Assembly (NCBI GenBank): GCA_017468115.1 | Contig: JAFUJS010000017.1 | Coordinates: forward strand, 1-19,829 | Direction of reading: 5' to 3' | Length of the DNA stretch: 19,829 bases | Source: Clostridia bacterium | Lineage (GTDB): Bacteria; Bacillota_A; Clostridia; Oscillospirales; CAG-272 | Shown: one piece after another, positions 13,460-19,829 of the stretch | Layout: each line of letters opens with the position of its first letter | How positions within the stretch are numbered: the stretch's first letter is position 1 | The notes under the pieces: generated by a model | Database searches by the model: none | What the model was told of the DNA's origin: nothing | What the model saw: the letters and a program-made list of their open reading frames with translations, nothing else | Position numbers and translations under genes: made by a program

Positions 13460-14728
13460 ATGGAAAGAAAAGAGAAGATAATTCAGTTTGGCGAGGGTGG
13501 CTTCCTCCGTGGTTTTGTAGATTGGATGGTACAAATCGCCAACGAAAAAACAGATTTTAACAGCAGCGTTGTGGTTGTTCAGCCAATCAAGGACGGCCTT
13601 TGCGACACATTGAGCGCGCAGGGCTGTGTATATACCCATCTTTGCCGTGGAACAGAGGGCGTTGATATTAAGAAAATTGACGTAATTTCCCGTTGCGTAA
13701 AGCCCTATGACGACTTTGATAGCTATATGGCGCTGGCAGAAAGCAAGGATTTCCGCTTTATCGTTTCAAATACCACCGAGGCAGGCATTGCCTTTTCGGC
13801 TGACGATAAAATCACAGACAGACCTGCCGCCACCTTCCCCGGCAAGCTGACACAGCTCCTTTATAAGAGATACCAGCTGGGGCTTGAGGGCTTTGTGTTC
13901 TTGCCCTGTGAGCTAATTGACAAAAACGGAGAAAACCTTAAAAAATGTATTCTGGAGTATAGCAAGCTTTGGGACCTTGGCTGTGGCTTTGACAAGTGGA
14001 TTTGTGAGGAAAATATTTTTACAAACACCTTGGTTGACCGCATAAACACAGGCTACCCGAAGGACGAGAAAATAGAGCTTGACTTTGACGACAAAATGGT
14101 AAACACCTCGGAGTATTTCCATCTTTGGGCAATCGAGGGCTATATGGGGCTGTTTTCCGAGCTTCCGCTAAACAAATGCGGACTTAACGTTGTGCTTACA
14201 GATTGCCTTGAAAAATATCGTACAATTAAGGTTCGTATTCTTAACGGCTCCCACACCTCAATGATACCATATGCACTTCTTGAAGGGGTAAAAACCGTCG
14301 GGGAGTGTCTGAAAAACGAGAAATTGTCTGCCCATTTGGCAAGCTGTCAGAAGGAAATAATTGACTCGCTTGATAGCGACAGAGCAGAAAACGAAAAATA
14401 TGCACAGCAGGTTATGGTCAGGTTTTCAAACCCATACATACACCACCTGTGCCAGTCTATCGCACTTAACTCCGTAAGCAAGTTTAAGGTTAGGGTTTTG
14501 CCGTCGATTCTCGGCTACGAGGCAAAGTATGGCAAGCCACCAAAAAATCTCCTGTTGTCCTTTGGTAAGCTGATAAGATTTTATAAGCTGGGCACACCGA
14601 ATGATGGCGAGGAGGTAACACTCAAGCTGAAAAACGGCACAGTTGAGGAAATTCTTGCCGACACCTTGCTTTGGGGTCAGGACCTTTCCCGCTTTGCTAC
14701 CGAGGTAAAAGAGTATGCAAATTCATAA
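13460..14728 (+). CDS. uxaB: Tagaturonate reductase (altronate oxidoreductase)
   Basis: The 422-residue NAD-dependent enzyme of the mannitol dehydrogenase family would reduce D-tagaturonate to D-altronate. The N-terminal Rossmann part opens IIQFGEGGFLRGFVDWMV, the UxaB-type version of the family motif. NTTEAGI and LPCELIDKNGENL follow. The C-terminal catalytic helix is KVRILNGSHTSM (about 265-276), containing the conserved Lys, Asn and His. UxuB (fructuronate reductase) is a sister branch; the FGEGGFLR start and the pairing with uxaA favour UxaB. I start it at 13460, where GAGGA overlaps the GH2 stop. The upstream in-frame ATG at 13436 would lie inside the GH2 gene. Its end overlaps uxaA by 14 bases, suggesting translational coupling. 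Confidence 0.9.
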   Translation: MERKEKIIQFGEGGFLRGFVDWMVQIANEKTDFNSSVVVVQPIKDGLCDTLSAQGCVYTHLCRGTEGVDIKKIDVISRCVKPYDDFDSYMALAESKDFRFIVSNTTEAGIAFSADDKITDRPAATFPGKLTQLLYKRYQLGLEGFVFLPCELIDKNGENLKKCILEYSKLWDLGCGFDKWICEENIFTNTLVDRINTGYPKDEKIELDFDDKMVNTSEYFHLWAIEGYMGLFSELPLNKCGLNVVLTDCLEKYRTIKVRILNGSHTSMIPYALLEGVKTVGECLKNEKLSAHLASCQKEIIDSLDSDRAENEKYAQQVMVRFSNPYIHHLCQSIALNSVSKFKVRVLPSILGYEAKYGKPPKNLLLSFGKLIRFYKLGTPNDGEEVTLKLKNGTVEEILADTLLWGQDLSRFATEVKEYANS

Positions 14729-16091
14729 GAATGATAATGTTGAGGTAAGGGCAGACGGTCATAAGTATGCTCTTGCCAACATAAAAAAGGGCGAAAACGT
14801 AATAAAATACGGCTCCCCCATAGGACACGCAACTGCTGATATTTCAGTAGGAGAGCATGTCCATACTCACAATTTGAAAACAAACCTTTCCGACAACCTT
14901 GAGTATACATACAATTACAAGGACTATGGTATTGTTCCACAAAAAAGCGACCTTTATTTTGAGGGCTACACTCGTGAAAACGGAGATGTGGGCATAAGAA
15001 ACGATATCTGGATTGTAAACACAGTAGGCTGTGTAAACAAGGTGGCAGAAAGGCTTGCTAAGCTGACAGGTGCAAAGGCGTTTTTGCACCCCTATGGCTG
15101 CTCTCAGCTTGGAGATGACCAGACTATAACACAAAAAATTCTTTGCGGTCTGATAAAGCATCCAAACGCAGGTGGCGTTTTAGTGCTTGGTCTGGGCTGT
15201 GAAAACAATAATATTGAGGAGCTTAAAAAGCACCTTGGTGAGTACAACCCCAAAAGAGTTAAATTTCTGAATTGTCAGGACTTTGAGGACGAAATTGCCG
15301 AGGGAGTGTCGATAATTAACCAGCTTAAGGCTTATGCCGACACCTTCAAAAGAGAGAAAATACATATATCTCGCCTGCGCCTTGGCTTAAAGTGCGGCGG
15401 TAGCGACGGATATAGCGGAATTTCCGCAAACCCATTGGTTGGCGCTCTTTGCGACAGGCTTGTTTCCTTCGGTGGCAGCTGCGTGCTTACCGAGGTGCCG
15501 GAAATGTTTGGCGCAGAGCATTTGCTGATGGAAAGGTGCTGCGACAGAGGGACCTTTGATAAAACGGTAAATCTTATAAACAGCTTTAAGGACTACTTCA
15601 AGAGCCACGGACAGGTTATTTATGAAAACCCATCTCCGGGTAACAAGGCAGGCGGCATTACCACTCTTGAGGAAAAATCCCTTGGCTGTGTGCAAAAGGG
15701 CGGTCTTTCTCCCGTTGTTGACGTGCTTGATTACGGAGATACCCTTACTAAAAACGGTCTTTCTCTCTTGAACGGACCGGGTAACGATATGGTGGCGGTA
15801 ACAAACCTTACAGCCTGCGGCGCCCACATAATTTTGTTTACCACAGGCAGAGGCACGCCCCTTGGCGCACCTGTGCCCACGGTTAAAATTTCAACAAACA
15901 AAAATCTTGCCACAAAAAAGGGTGGCTGGATTGATTTCGATGCTTCCCCGATTTTGGAGGGCGAAAGCACCACAAGCCTTGGTAGTACCCTGCTTGATTA
16001 TATTTTATCTGTTGCCTCAGGCAAGAAGACTAAAAATGAGGAAATGGGCTACGAGGAAATTGCAATTTTTAAGGATGGAGTTACACTGTAA
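14715..16091 (+). CDS. uxaA: Altronate dehydratase
   Basis: The 458-residue enzyme would dehydrate D-altronate to 2-keto-3-deoxy-D-gluconate. Residues about 1-65 are a SAF domain (HTHNLKTNL marks its end). From about 80 is the altronate/galactarate dehydratase barrel: GDVGIRNDIWIVNTVGCVN, HPYGCSQLGDD, LKCGGSDGYSGISANP, TEVPEMFGAEHLL and FTTGRGTPLGAPVPT. The conserved cysteines and histidines for iron binding are present. Somewhat shorter than E. coli UxaA (about 495) but complete. The related galactarate dehydratase GarD shares the fold; the uxaB/uxaC neighbours decide for UxaA. GAGG is nine bases before the ATG, within the end of uxaB. Its stop shares one base with the uxaC start. Confidence 0.93.
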   Translation: MQIHKNDNVEVRADGHKYALANIKKGENVIKYGSPIGHATADISVGEHVHTHNLKTNLSDNLEYTYNYKDYGIVPQKSDLYFEGYTRENGDVGIRNDIWIVNTVGCVNKVAERLAKLTGAKAFLHPYGCSQLGDDQTITQKILCGLIKHPNAGGVLVLGLGCENNNIEELKKHLGEYNPKRVKFLNCQDFEDEIAEGVSIINQLKAYADTFKREKIHISRLRLGLKCGGSDGYSGISANPLVGALCDRLVSFGGSCVLTEVPEMFGAEHLLMERCCDRGTFDKTVNLINSFKDYFKSHGQVIYENPSPGNKAGGITTLEEKSLGCVQKGGLSPVVDVLDYGDTLTKNGLSLLNGPGNDMVAVTNLTACGAHIILFTTGRGTPLGAPVPTVKISTNKNLATKKGGWIDFDASPILEGESTTSLGSTLLDYILSVASGKKTKNEEMGYEEIAIFKDGVTL

Positions 16092-17479
16092 TGAGCTACA
16101 TTAAGGAAAATTTTTTACTAAAGAATGAAACAGCACAAAAGCTATATAACGACTACGCAAAAAATATGCCGATTATCGACTACCATTGCCATTTGCCCGA
16201 GCGTCAGATTCTTGAAAACAAGCAATTTAACGACATCTTCGAGATTTGGCTGGCAGGAGACCACTATAAGTGGAGACTTATGCGCAACTACGGTATCGAC
16301 GAGGAGTATATAACAGGCTCTAAAACCAACAAGGAAAAGTTTATTACCTACTGCACAGTCCTCGGCACCGCCTTTGGCAACCCACTTTACCATTGGTCCC
16401 AGGTGGAGCTAAAGGAATACTTCGGCTGTGAGCTTGAAATAAACAAGGAGAATGCCGAGGCAATTTGGGATATGTGCAACGACTACATAAGCAAAAATTG
16501 CATCACTCCCCAAAGCCTTATCGAAAGCTCCAACGTAACCCACGTGTTTACAACAAATGAGGTCTTTGACGACCTTACCACCTTTGAAAAAATAGCAGAA
16601 AAGGACTATAAATTCAAGGTTATTCCTGCCTTCCGTGCCGATAAGATAATGAATATGGAGGCGGAAAAATTCCTTACCTTTATAGGTATGCTTGAGGAGC
16701 AAACACACAAGATAACTGATCTTTCCACCCTTGAAGGTGCCATTGAAAAAAGACTTTTGGCATTTTTACAGGTGGGCGCAAGGGCAAGCGATATTGCCGT
16801 TGAGTATGTTCCGGCAGTTCCCAAAAGGGAAGAGGCAGACGCAGCATTCAAGTCAGTTTTAGCCGGCAAGGCGCCAACCAAGGCGGATATTGACACCTAC
16901 AAGGGACACCTTGTTTACTTCCTTATGAAGCTGTATGCTAAGTATAATGTAGCAACCGAGCTGCATATTGGCGCAATGAGAAACAACAACACAAAAATGC
17001 TGGGCAAGCTGGGACTTGACACAGGCTTTGACTCCATTTCCGACACAAACAGCATCTCTATGCTATCTCGCCTACTTGATAGACTTGAGTGTGAAAACAG
17101 CCTGCCAAAGCTTATCATCTTTAACCTAAATCCTAAGATGAATGCAGAAATTATGACCCTTATGGGCTGCTTCCAAAGCAGCGAGGCAAGGGGCAAGGTT
17201 CAATACGGACCGGCATGGTGGTTCCTCGACAACAAGGTTGGTATGGAAAATCACCTTAAGGACCTAACCGCAACAGGACACATAGGCGCCTTTGTCGGTA
17301 TGCTTACCGATAGCCGTTCATTGCTTTCGTACCCACGCCATCACTACTTCCGCAGAATTCTTTGCAGCTATCTTGGAGAGCTGATAGAAAACGGCGAAAT
17401 GACAGCCGATATGGAGCTTGTGGGAAGCGTGGTTAAGGACATTTGCTACAACAACGCAGTAAATTACTTCAACGCATAA
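16091..17479 (+). CDS. uxaC: Uronate (glucuronate/galacturonate) isomerase
   Basis: The 462-residue amidohydrolase-fold isomerase, near the usual length of about 470, would convert D-galacturonate to D-tagaturonate and D-glucuronate to D-fructuronate. The N-terminal IIDYHCHLPERQI supplies the paired metal-site histidines. The TIM-barrel segments VTHVFTTNEVFDDL, ATELHIGAMRNNN, FDSISDTN and the C-terminal GMLTDSRSLLSYPRHHYFRR are typical UxaC blocks. Its ATG overlaps the uxaA stop (TAATG), so it is translationally coupled. It ends the rightward operon before a strong terminator. Because UxaC accepts both sugars, it does not by itself tell which uronate is used. UxaA and UxaB do point to the galacturonate branch. 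Confidence 0.95.
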   Translation: MSYIKENFLLKNETAQKLYNDYAKNMPIIDYHCHLPERQILENKQFNDIFEIWLAGDHYKWRLMRNYGIDEEYITGSKTNKEKFITYCTVLGTAFGNPLYHWSQVELKEYFGCELEINKENAEAIWDMCNDYISKNCITPQSLIESSNVTHVFTTNEVFDDLTTFEKIAEKDYKFKVIPAFRADKIMNMEAEKFLTFIGMLEEQTHKITDLSTLEGAIEKRLLAFLQVGARASDIAVEYVPAVPKREEADAAFKSVLAGKAPTKADIDTYKGHLVYFLMKLYAKYNVATELHIGAMRNNNTKMLGKLGLDTGFDSISDTNSISMLSRLLDRLECENSLPKLIIFNLNPKMNAEIMTLMGCFQSSEARGKVQYGPAWWFLDNKVGMENHLKDLTATGHIGAFVGMLTDSRSLLSYPRHHYFRRILCSYLGELIENGEMTADMELVGSVVKDICYNNAVNYFNA

Positions 17480-17489
17480 AAAAAGAAAA

Positions 17490-17515
17490 AAGCGACACCC
17501 CGTGTCGCTTTTTTT
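17490..17515. terminator. Bidirectional terminator after uxaC
   Basis: AGCGACAC/GTGTCGCT (17491-17498, 17502-17509) with a 3-base loop, A-rich on the left and T7 on the right, separates the converging uxaC and flavin-reductase-like genes. Confidence 0.9.
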
Positions 17516-17516
17516 G

Positions 17517-18074
17517 TTATTTTAATGCTTCGCCGTCCACAAAAGCGCTGCCGACCCTTTCGCCAAGGACATAATATGCATGGTTCATACCGTCATAGGT
17601 AATAGGGCATAGCTTTGATGGGTCAATTTTTCCGTCTGTTAAAATGCTTTCCTCGGCACACACGTTTACAATTTCTCCAACCAAGCGGCACAAGCCCTCG
17701 TCGTAGCTTTTTACCTTGCATTCAAGCGCCATAGGTAATTCACAAATTAAGGGAGCGTCAACACATTGGCTTTTTTCTGTGTGAAATCCGGCAATCTCCA
17801 GCTTGTTTGGCACATCGTTTGCGGAAACAATGCCCACATAATCACAGGGCACAAGCTGATCCTTGGTTGCCATGCTTACTGTAAATGCGCCACGGTGAAG
17901 TAAATTTTTCACAGTTTTATGCTCCGGACTAAGACAAATGGAAATCTCATTTTCCTCACTGATTCCGCCCCAAGCCGCATTCATTGCATCGGCAACACCG
18001 TTTTCGTCATATGTGCCGATAATTAGCACAGGCTGTGGGTACATAACTGTTTTTGCACCAAAATTCTTTCTCAT
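17517..18074 (-). CDS. Flavin reductase-like (FMN-binding split-barrel) protein
   Basis: The 185-residue protein is of the flavin reductase/DIM6-NTAB type. The sequence PQPVLIIGTYDENGVADAMN followed by AAWGG, then ICLSPEHKTVKNLLHRGAFTVSMA and VPCDYVGIVSANDVPNKLE are characteristic of the FMN-binding barrel. The C-terminal ITYDGMNHAYYVLGERVG is the usual end. Such proteins bind FMN; some reduce it with NAD(P)H, others are of unknown redox role. The start at 18074 has AAGGAG seven bases upstream; a longer reading to 18113 would enter the promoter. It converges on uxaC and seems unrelated to the hexuronide pathway. Confidence 0.88.
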   Translation of the reverse strand: MRKNFGAKTVMYPQPVLIIGTYDENGVADAMNAAWGGISEENEISICLSPEHKTVKNLLHRGAFTVSMATKDQLVPCDYVGIVSANDVPNKLEIAGFHTEKSQCVDAPLICELPMALECKVKSYDEGLCRLVGEIVNVCAEESILTDGKIDPSKLCPITYDGMNHAYYVLGERVGSAFVDGEALK

Positions 18075-18104
18075 AAATGTTCTCCTTGAGTTGTTTATAT
18101 TTAC

Positions 18105-18133
18105 ATTATACACCCTGCGTGTGAGGAAGTAAA
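18105..18133 (-). promoter_or_regulatory. Promoter of the flavin reductase-like gene
   Basis: On the minus strand TTTACT (18128-18133), a 17-base gap and a consensus TATAAT (18105-18110). A small ACAC/GTGT dyad (18110-18122) lies in the spacer. Confidence 0.65.
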
Positions 18134-18185
18134 GAAATATTAGTTCACAAAAAATAACTTAAATTTTTGTGTAAAATGCCGAAAA

Positions 18186-18237
18186 TTTACATAAATGTAA
18201 ACTAAAAATTGACATAAATGTAAATATAAGTTAGAAT
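18186..18237 (+). promoter_or_regulatory. Promoter with paired operators upstream of the repeat lipoprotein
   Basis: A consensus TTGACA (18209-18214), a 17-base gap and TAGAAT (18232-18237). The dyad TTTACATAAATGTAAA (18186-18201) lies just upstream. Its 13-base core ACATAAATGTAAA recurs at 18212-18224, overlapping the -35, 23 bases further on. Two phased copies over a strong promoter suggest a repressor. The 18238-18317 leader holds only the ribosome site AGAGG at 18305-18309. Confidence 0.65.
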
Positions 18238-18317
18238 ATAACTAAGGAATGCTAATTGCCTAAGCTCCTTGTTAGCAAAGCAAAATTAGAAAAAATTCAA
18301 TGTAAGAGGTGAAATTT

Positions 18318-19829
18318 ATGAGAAAATTTCTATTAACATTTTTAACAGCTCTTGCTATCGTTTCCTGCCTGCTGCTTGCATCCTGCGGTGGCGGAGGAGA
18401 TTGTACCCATACCGGTGGTACAGCAACCTGTACAGCAAAGGCAATCTGTACAAGCTGTAATCAGGAATATGGCGAGACATTAGGACACAGCTGGAACGCA
18501 GCTGATTGTGACACAGCAAAGACCTGTGCAACCTGTGGTGCAACCGAGGGTGAAGCACTTGGACACACATGGGTAAATGCAGACTGCGACACGCCAAAGA
18601 CCTGCTCAACCTGTAATGCAACAGAGGGTGCAGAGCTTGGTCACACATGGGTTGATGCAGACTGTGATACACCAAAGACCTGCTCAGTATGTAATGCAAC
18701 AGAGGGTGCAGAGCTTGGACACTCTTGGACAGCTGCGGACTGTGATACACCAAAGACCTGCTCAGAGTGTAATGCAACAGAGGGCGCAGAGCTTGGACAC
18801 ACATGGGTAGATGCAAACTGCTCAGCACCAAAGACCTGCTCAGCATGTAATGCAACAGAGGGCGGCCTTGGCGACCACGTATGGCTTGATGCAACCTGTG
18901 AAGCACCAAAGACCTGCGATATTTGTGATGCAACTGAGGGCGAGCTTGCGGACCATAAGTGGCAACAGGCTACCTGCGATGCACCAAGAACCTGCTCCGT
19001 ATGTGAACTGACTGATGGCGAGGCGCTTGGACACGCATGGAGCGTTGCAACCTGTGACGCACCAAAGACCTGCTACTTCTGCGATACAACAGACGGTCAA
19101 TCTCTTGGACATTCATGGACAGATGCAACCTGTACAGCACCAAAGACCTGTACAAAGTGCGGTGGCATTGAGGGTCACGCAAACGGACACACCTGTGTTG
19201 ACGGTGTTTGTACAACATGTATACAGGCGGTTCCAACAATCACACTTGACGATGTTCTTTCTATTTTGACAGCGCACTCTGATGATACTCCATATTCAGG
19301 AACAGCAGGTGCTGATTATGTTGATAAGATGTTTGATGGAGAAACTGCAACAGCAGGTGCTTGGAATGATAACAAAACAGAATACTATCCTTCCGCTGTT
19401 GGAGACTATCTCTTGATTACACTTAAAAATGAAATTTACCTGAAGGAAGCAGTTTTCTGGATTTTCGGTAACTATTCACCTGCTAAAATCGAGTTCTTTG
19501 ATGCATCCGGCTCCACAACATACTCCGGTGGCTGTGAGTTCAACATTGGAGATGCGTTTGGCGGCGATGCCGGTGCGCACAAGATTGTTCTTGATACCGA
19601 AACAAAGGTTAAATCCATTAAGGTTACACACAATGACCTAAAGTGGGACGGAAAGACCGCAAAGATTTCTGAAATTGAGCTATTCGTGTCAAATCAGCAC
19701 AACTGGATCTTTAAGGAATACGAAACAGGTAACGAACCAACATGCACAAGCGAGGGTAATGCAATTTTTGAGTGCCTGGGCTGTGGCGACACAATGAAGG
19801 TTCCTGCACTTCACAGATTTACATACTTC
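18318..19829 (+). CDS. Lipoprotein with tandem Cys/His repeats and a discoidin-like domain (3' end outside window)
   Basis: An open frame of 504 codons runs off the window without a stop. Residues 1-22 are a lipoprotein signal with lipobox L20-A21-S22-C23, so the protein should be anchored outside the membrane. Residues 60-293 are nine 26-residue repeats of the form DADCDTPKTCSVCNATEGAE plus LGHTW. Each has a Cys, a C-x-x-C pair and a His (the ninth ends TC instead of TW); degenerate units flank them at 29-59 and 294-305. The pattern could be small metal-binding or disulphide-bonded modules. Residues about 306-458 resemble an F5/8-type (discoidin) carbohydrate-binding domain (FDGETATAGAWN, ISEIELFVS). 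A further Cys-rich unit, CTSEGNAIFECLGCGDT, starts at 476. Function unknown; adhesion or glycan binding at the surface is the reasonable guess. Confidence 0.85.
   Translation, partial: MRKFLLTFLTALAIVSCLLLASCGGGGDCTHTGGTATCTAKAICTSCNQEYGETLGHSWNAADCDTAKTCATCGATEGEALGHTWVNADCDTPKTCSTCNATEGAELGHTWVDADCDTPKTCSVCNATEGAELGHSWTAADCDTPKTCSECNATEGAELGHTWVDANCSAPKTCSACNATEGGLGDHVWLDATCEAPKTCDICDATEGELADHKWQQATCDAPRTCSVCELTDGEALGHAWSVATCDAPKTCYFCDTTDGQSLGHSWTDATCTAPKTCTKCGGIEGHANGHTCVDGVCTTCIQAVPTITLDDVLSILTAHSDDTPYSGTAGADYVDKMFDGETATAGAWNDNKTEYYPSAVGDYLLITLKNEIYLKEAVFWIFGNYSPAKIEFFDASGSTTYSGGCEFNIGDAFGGDAGAHKIVLDTETKVKSIKVTHNDLKWDGKTAKISEIELFVSNQHNWIFKEYETGNEPTCTSEGNAIFECLGCGDTMKVPALHRFTYF
18495..19196 (+). 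repeat. Nine in-frame 78-bp tandem repeats in the lipoprotein gene
   Basis: Nine consecutive 78-base units encode the 26-residue Cys/His module. Units 2-4 (residues 86-163) are nearly identical in protein and DNA; units at either end have drifted. Unit length is kept exactly. This is the signature of recent expansion in the middle of the array. Confidence 0.9.

Noticed and set aside
18355..18933. 192-codon open frame on the minus strand across the repeats
   Set aside because: It is a by-product of the repeated coding sequence, with biased composition, no ribosome site and no recognisable domain.
18495..19196. CRISPR or non-coding tandem repeat
   Set aside because: The 78-base units keep one reading frame exactly and code for a regular 26-residue module after a lipoprotein signal.

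Overview
The window reads as a piece of a low-GC Gram-positive (Clostridia-like, probably gut-associated) chromosome. The support is strong AAGGAG-type ribosome binding sites, many U-tailed intrinsic terminators, a Tn916-type excisionase/integrase pair, a SpoVT/AbrB-type regulator, a cytoplasmic hexuronate pathway and hairpin arrays of a kind I associate with Clostridia. I cannot name a genus. The first 2.7 kb is visibly AT-richer than the rest (107 of the first 120 bases are A/T), which fits acquired DNA.

Layout. 1-1830: right-hand end of a Tn916-like integrative element, with xis, int and a cluster of GTATGCCA repeats that look like integrase arm sites. 2010-2600: two small minus-strand regulators, an AbrB-like and an XRE protein. 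2767-3447: a PHP-domain phosphoesterase, divergent from a GH4 alpha-galactosidase-like gene (3608-4927). 4932-5371: a 440-bp non-coding element with inverted ends and a two-sided hairpin array, then a decayed GH43-like gene (5413-5776) whose stop overlaps the start of a polysaccharide-deacetylase-like gene (5773-7119). 7123-7484: a second hairpin-array element of the same geometry but with a different repeated word, followed by an AEC-family transporter.

8521-17479 is a hexuronide-use locus arranged around one divergent promoter. Leftward run a GH4 of the CHEV (alpha-galacturonidase) type and a GH2 beta-hexuronidase. Rightward run a second, closely related GH2, then uxaB, uxaA and uxaC. Together they should cleave imported uronic-acid glycosides in the cytoplasm and convert the released uronic acid to 2-keto-3-deoxygluconate (UxaC isomerisation, UxaB reduction, UxaA dehydration). 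UxuA/UxuB, KDG kinase and KDPG aldolase are not in the window. The reductase and dehydratase present are those of the galacturonate branch. The 130-bp divergent region carries two clear sigma-70 promoters threaded through nested dyads, so one regulator could control both arms; no dedicated regulator gene is visible.

17517-18074 is a minus-strand flavin-reductase-like protein. From 18318 to the window end runs an incomplete lipoprotein with nine 26-residue Cys/His repeats followed by a discoidin-like domain. I see no single dramatic new defence or mobile system. The most unusual items are the paired hairpin-array elements, the shared dyad at the divergent hexuronide promoter, and the Cys/His repeat lipoprotein.
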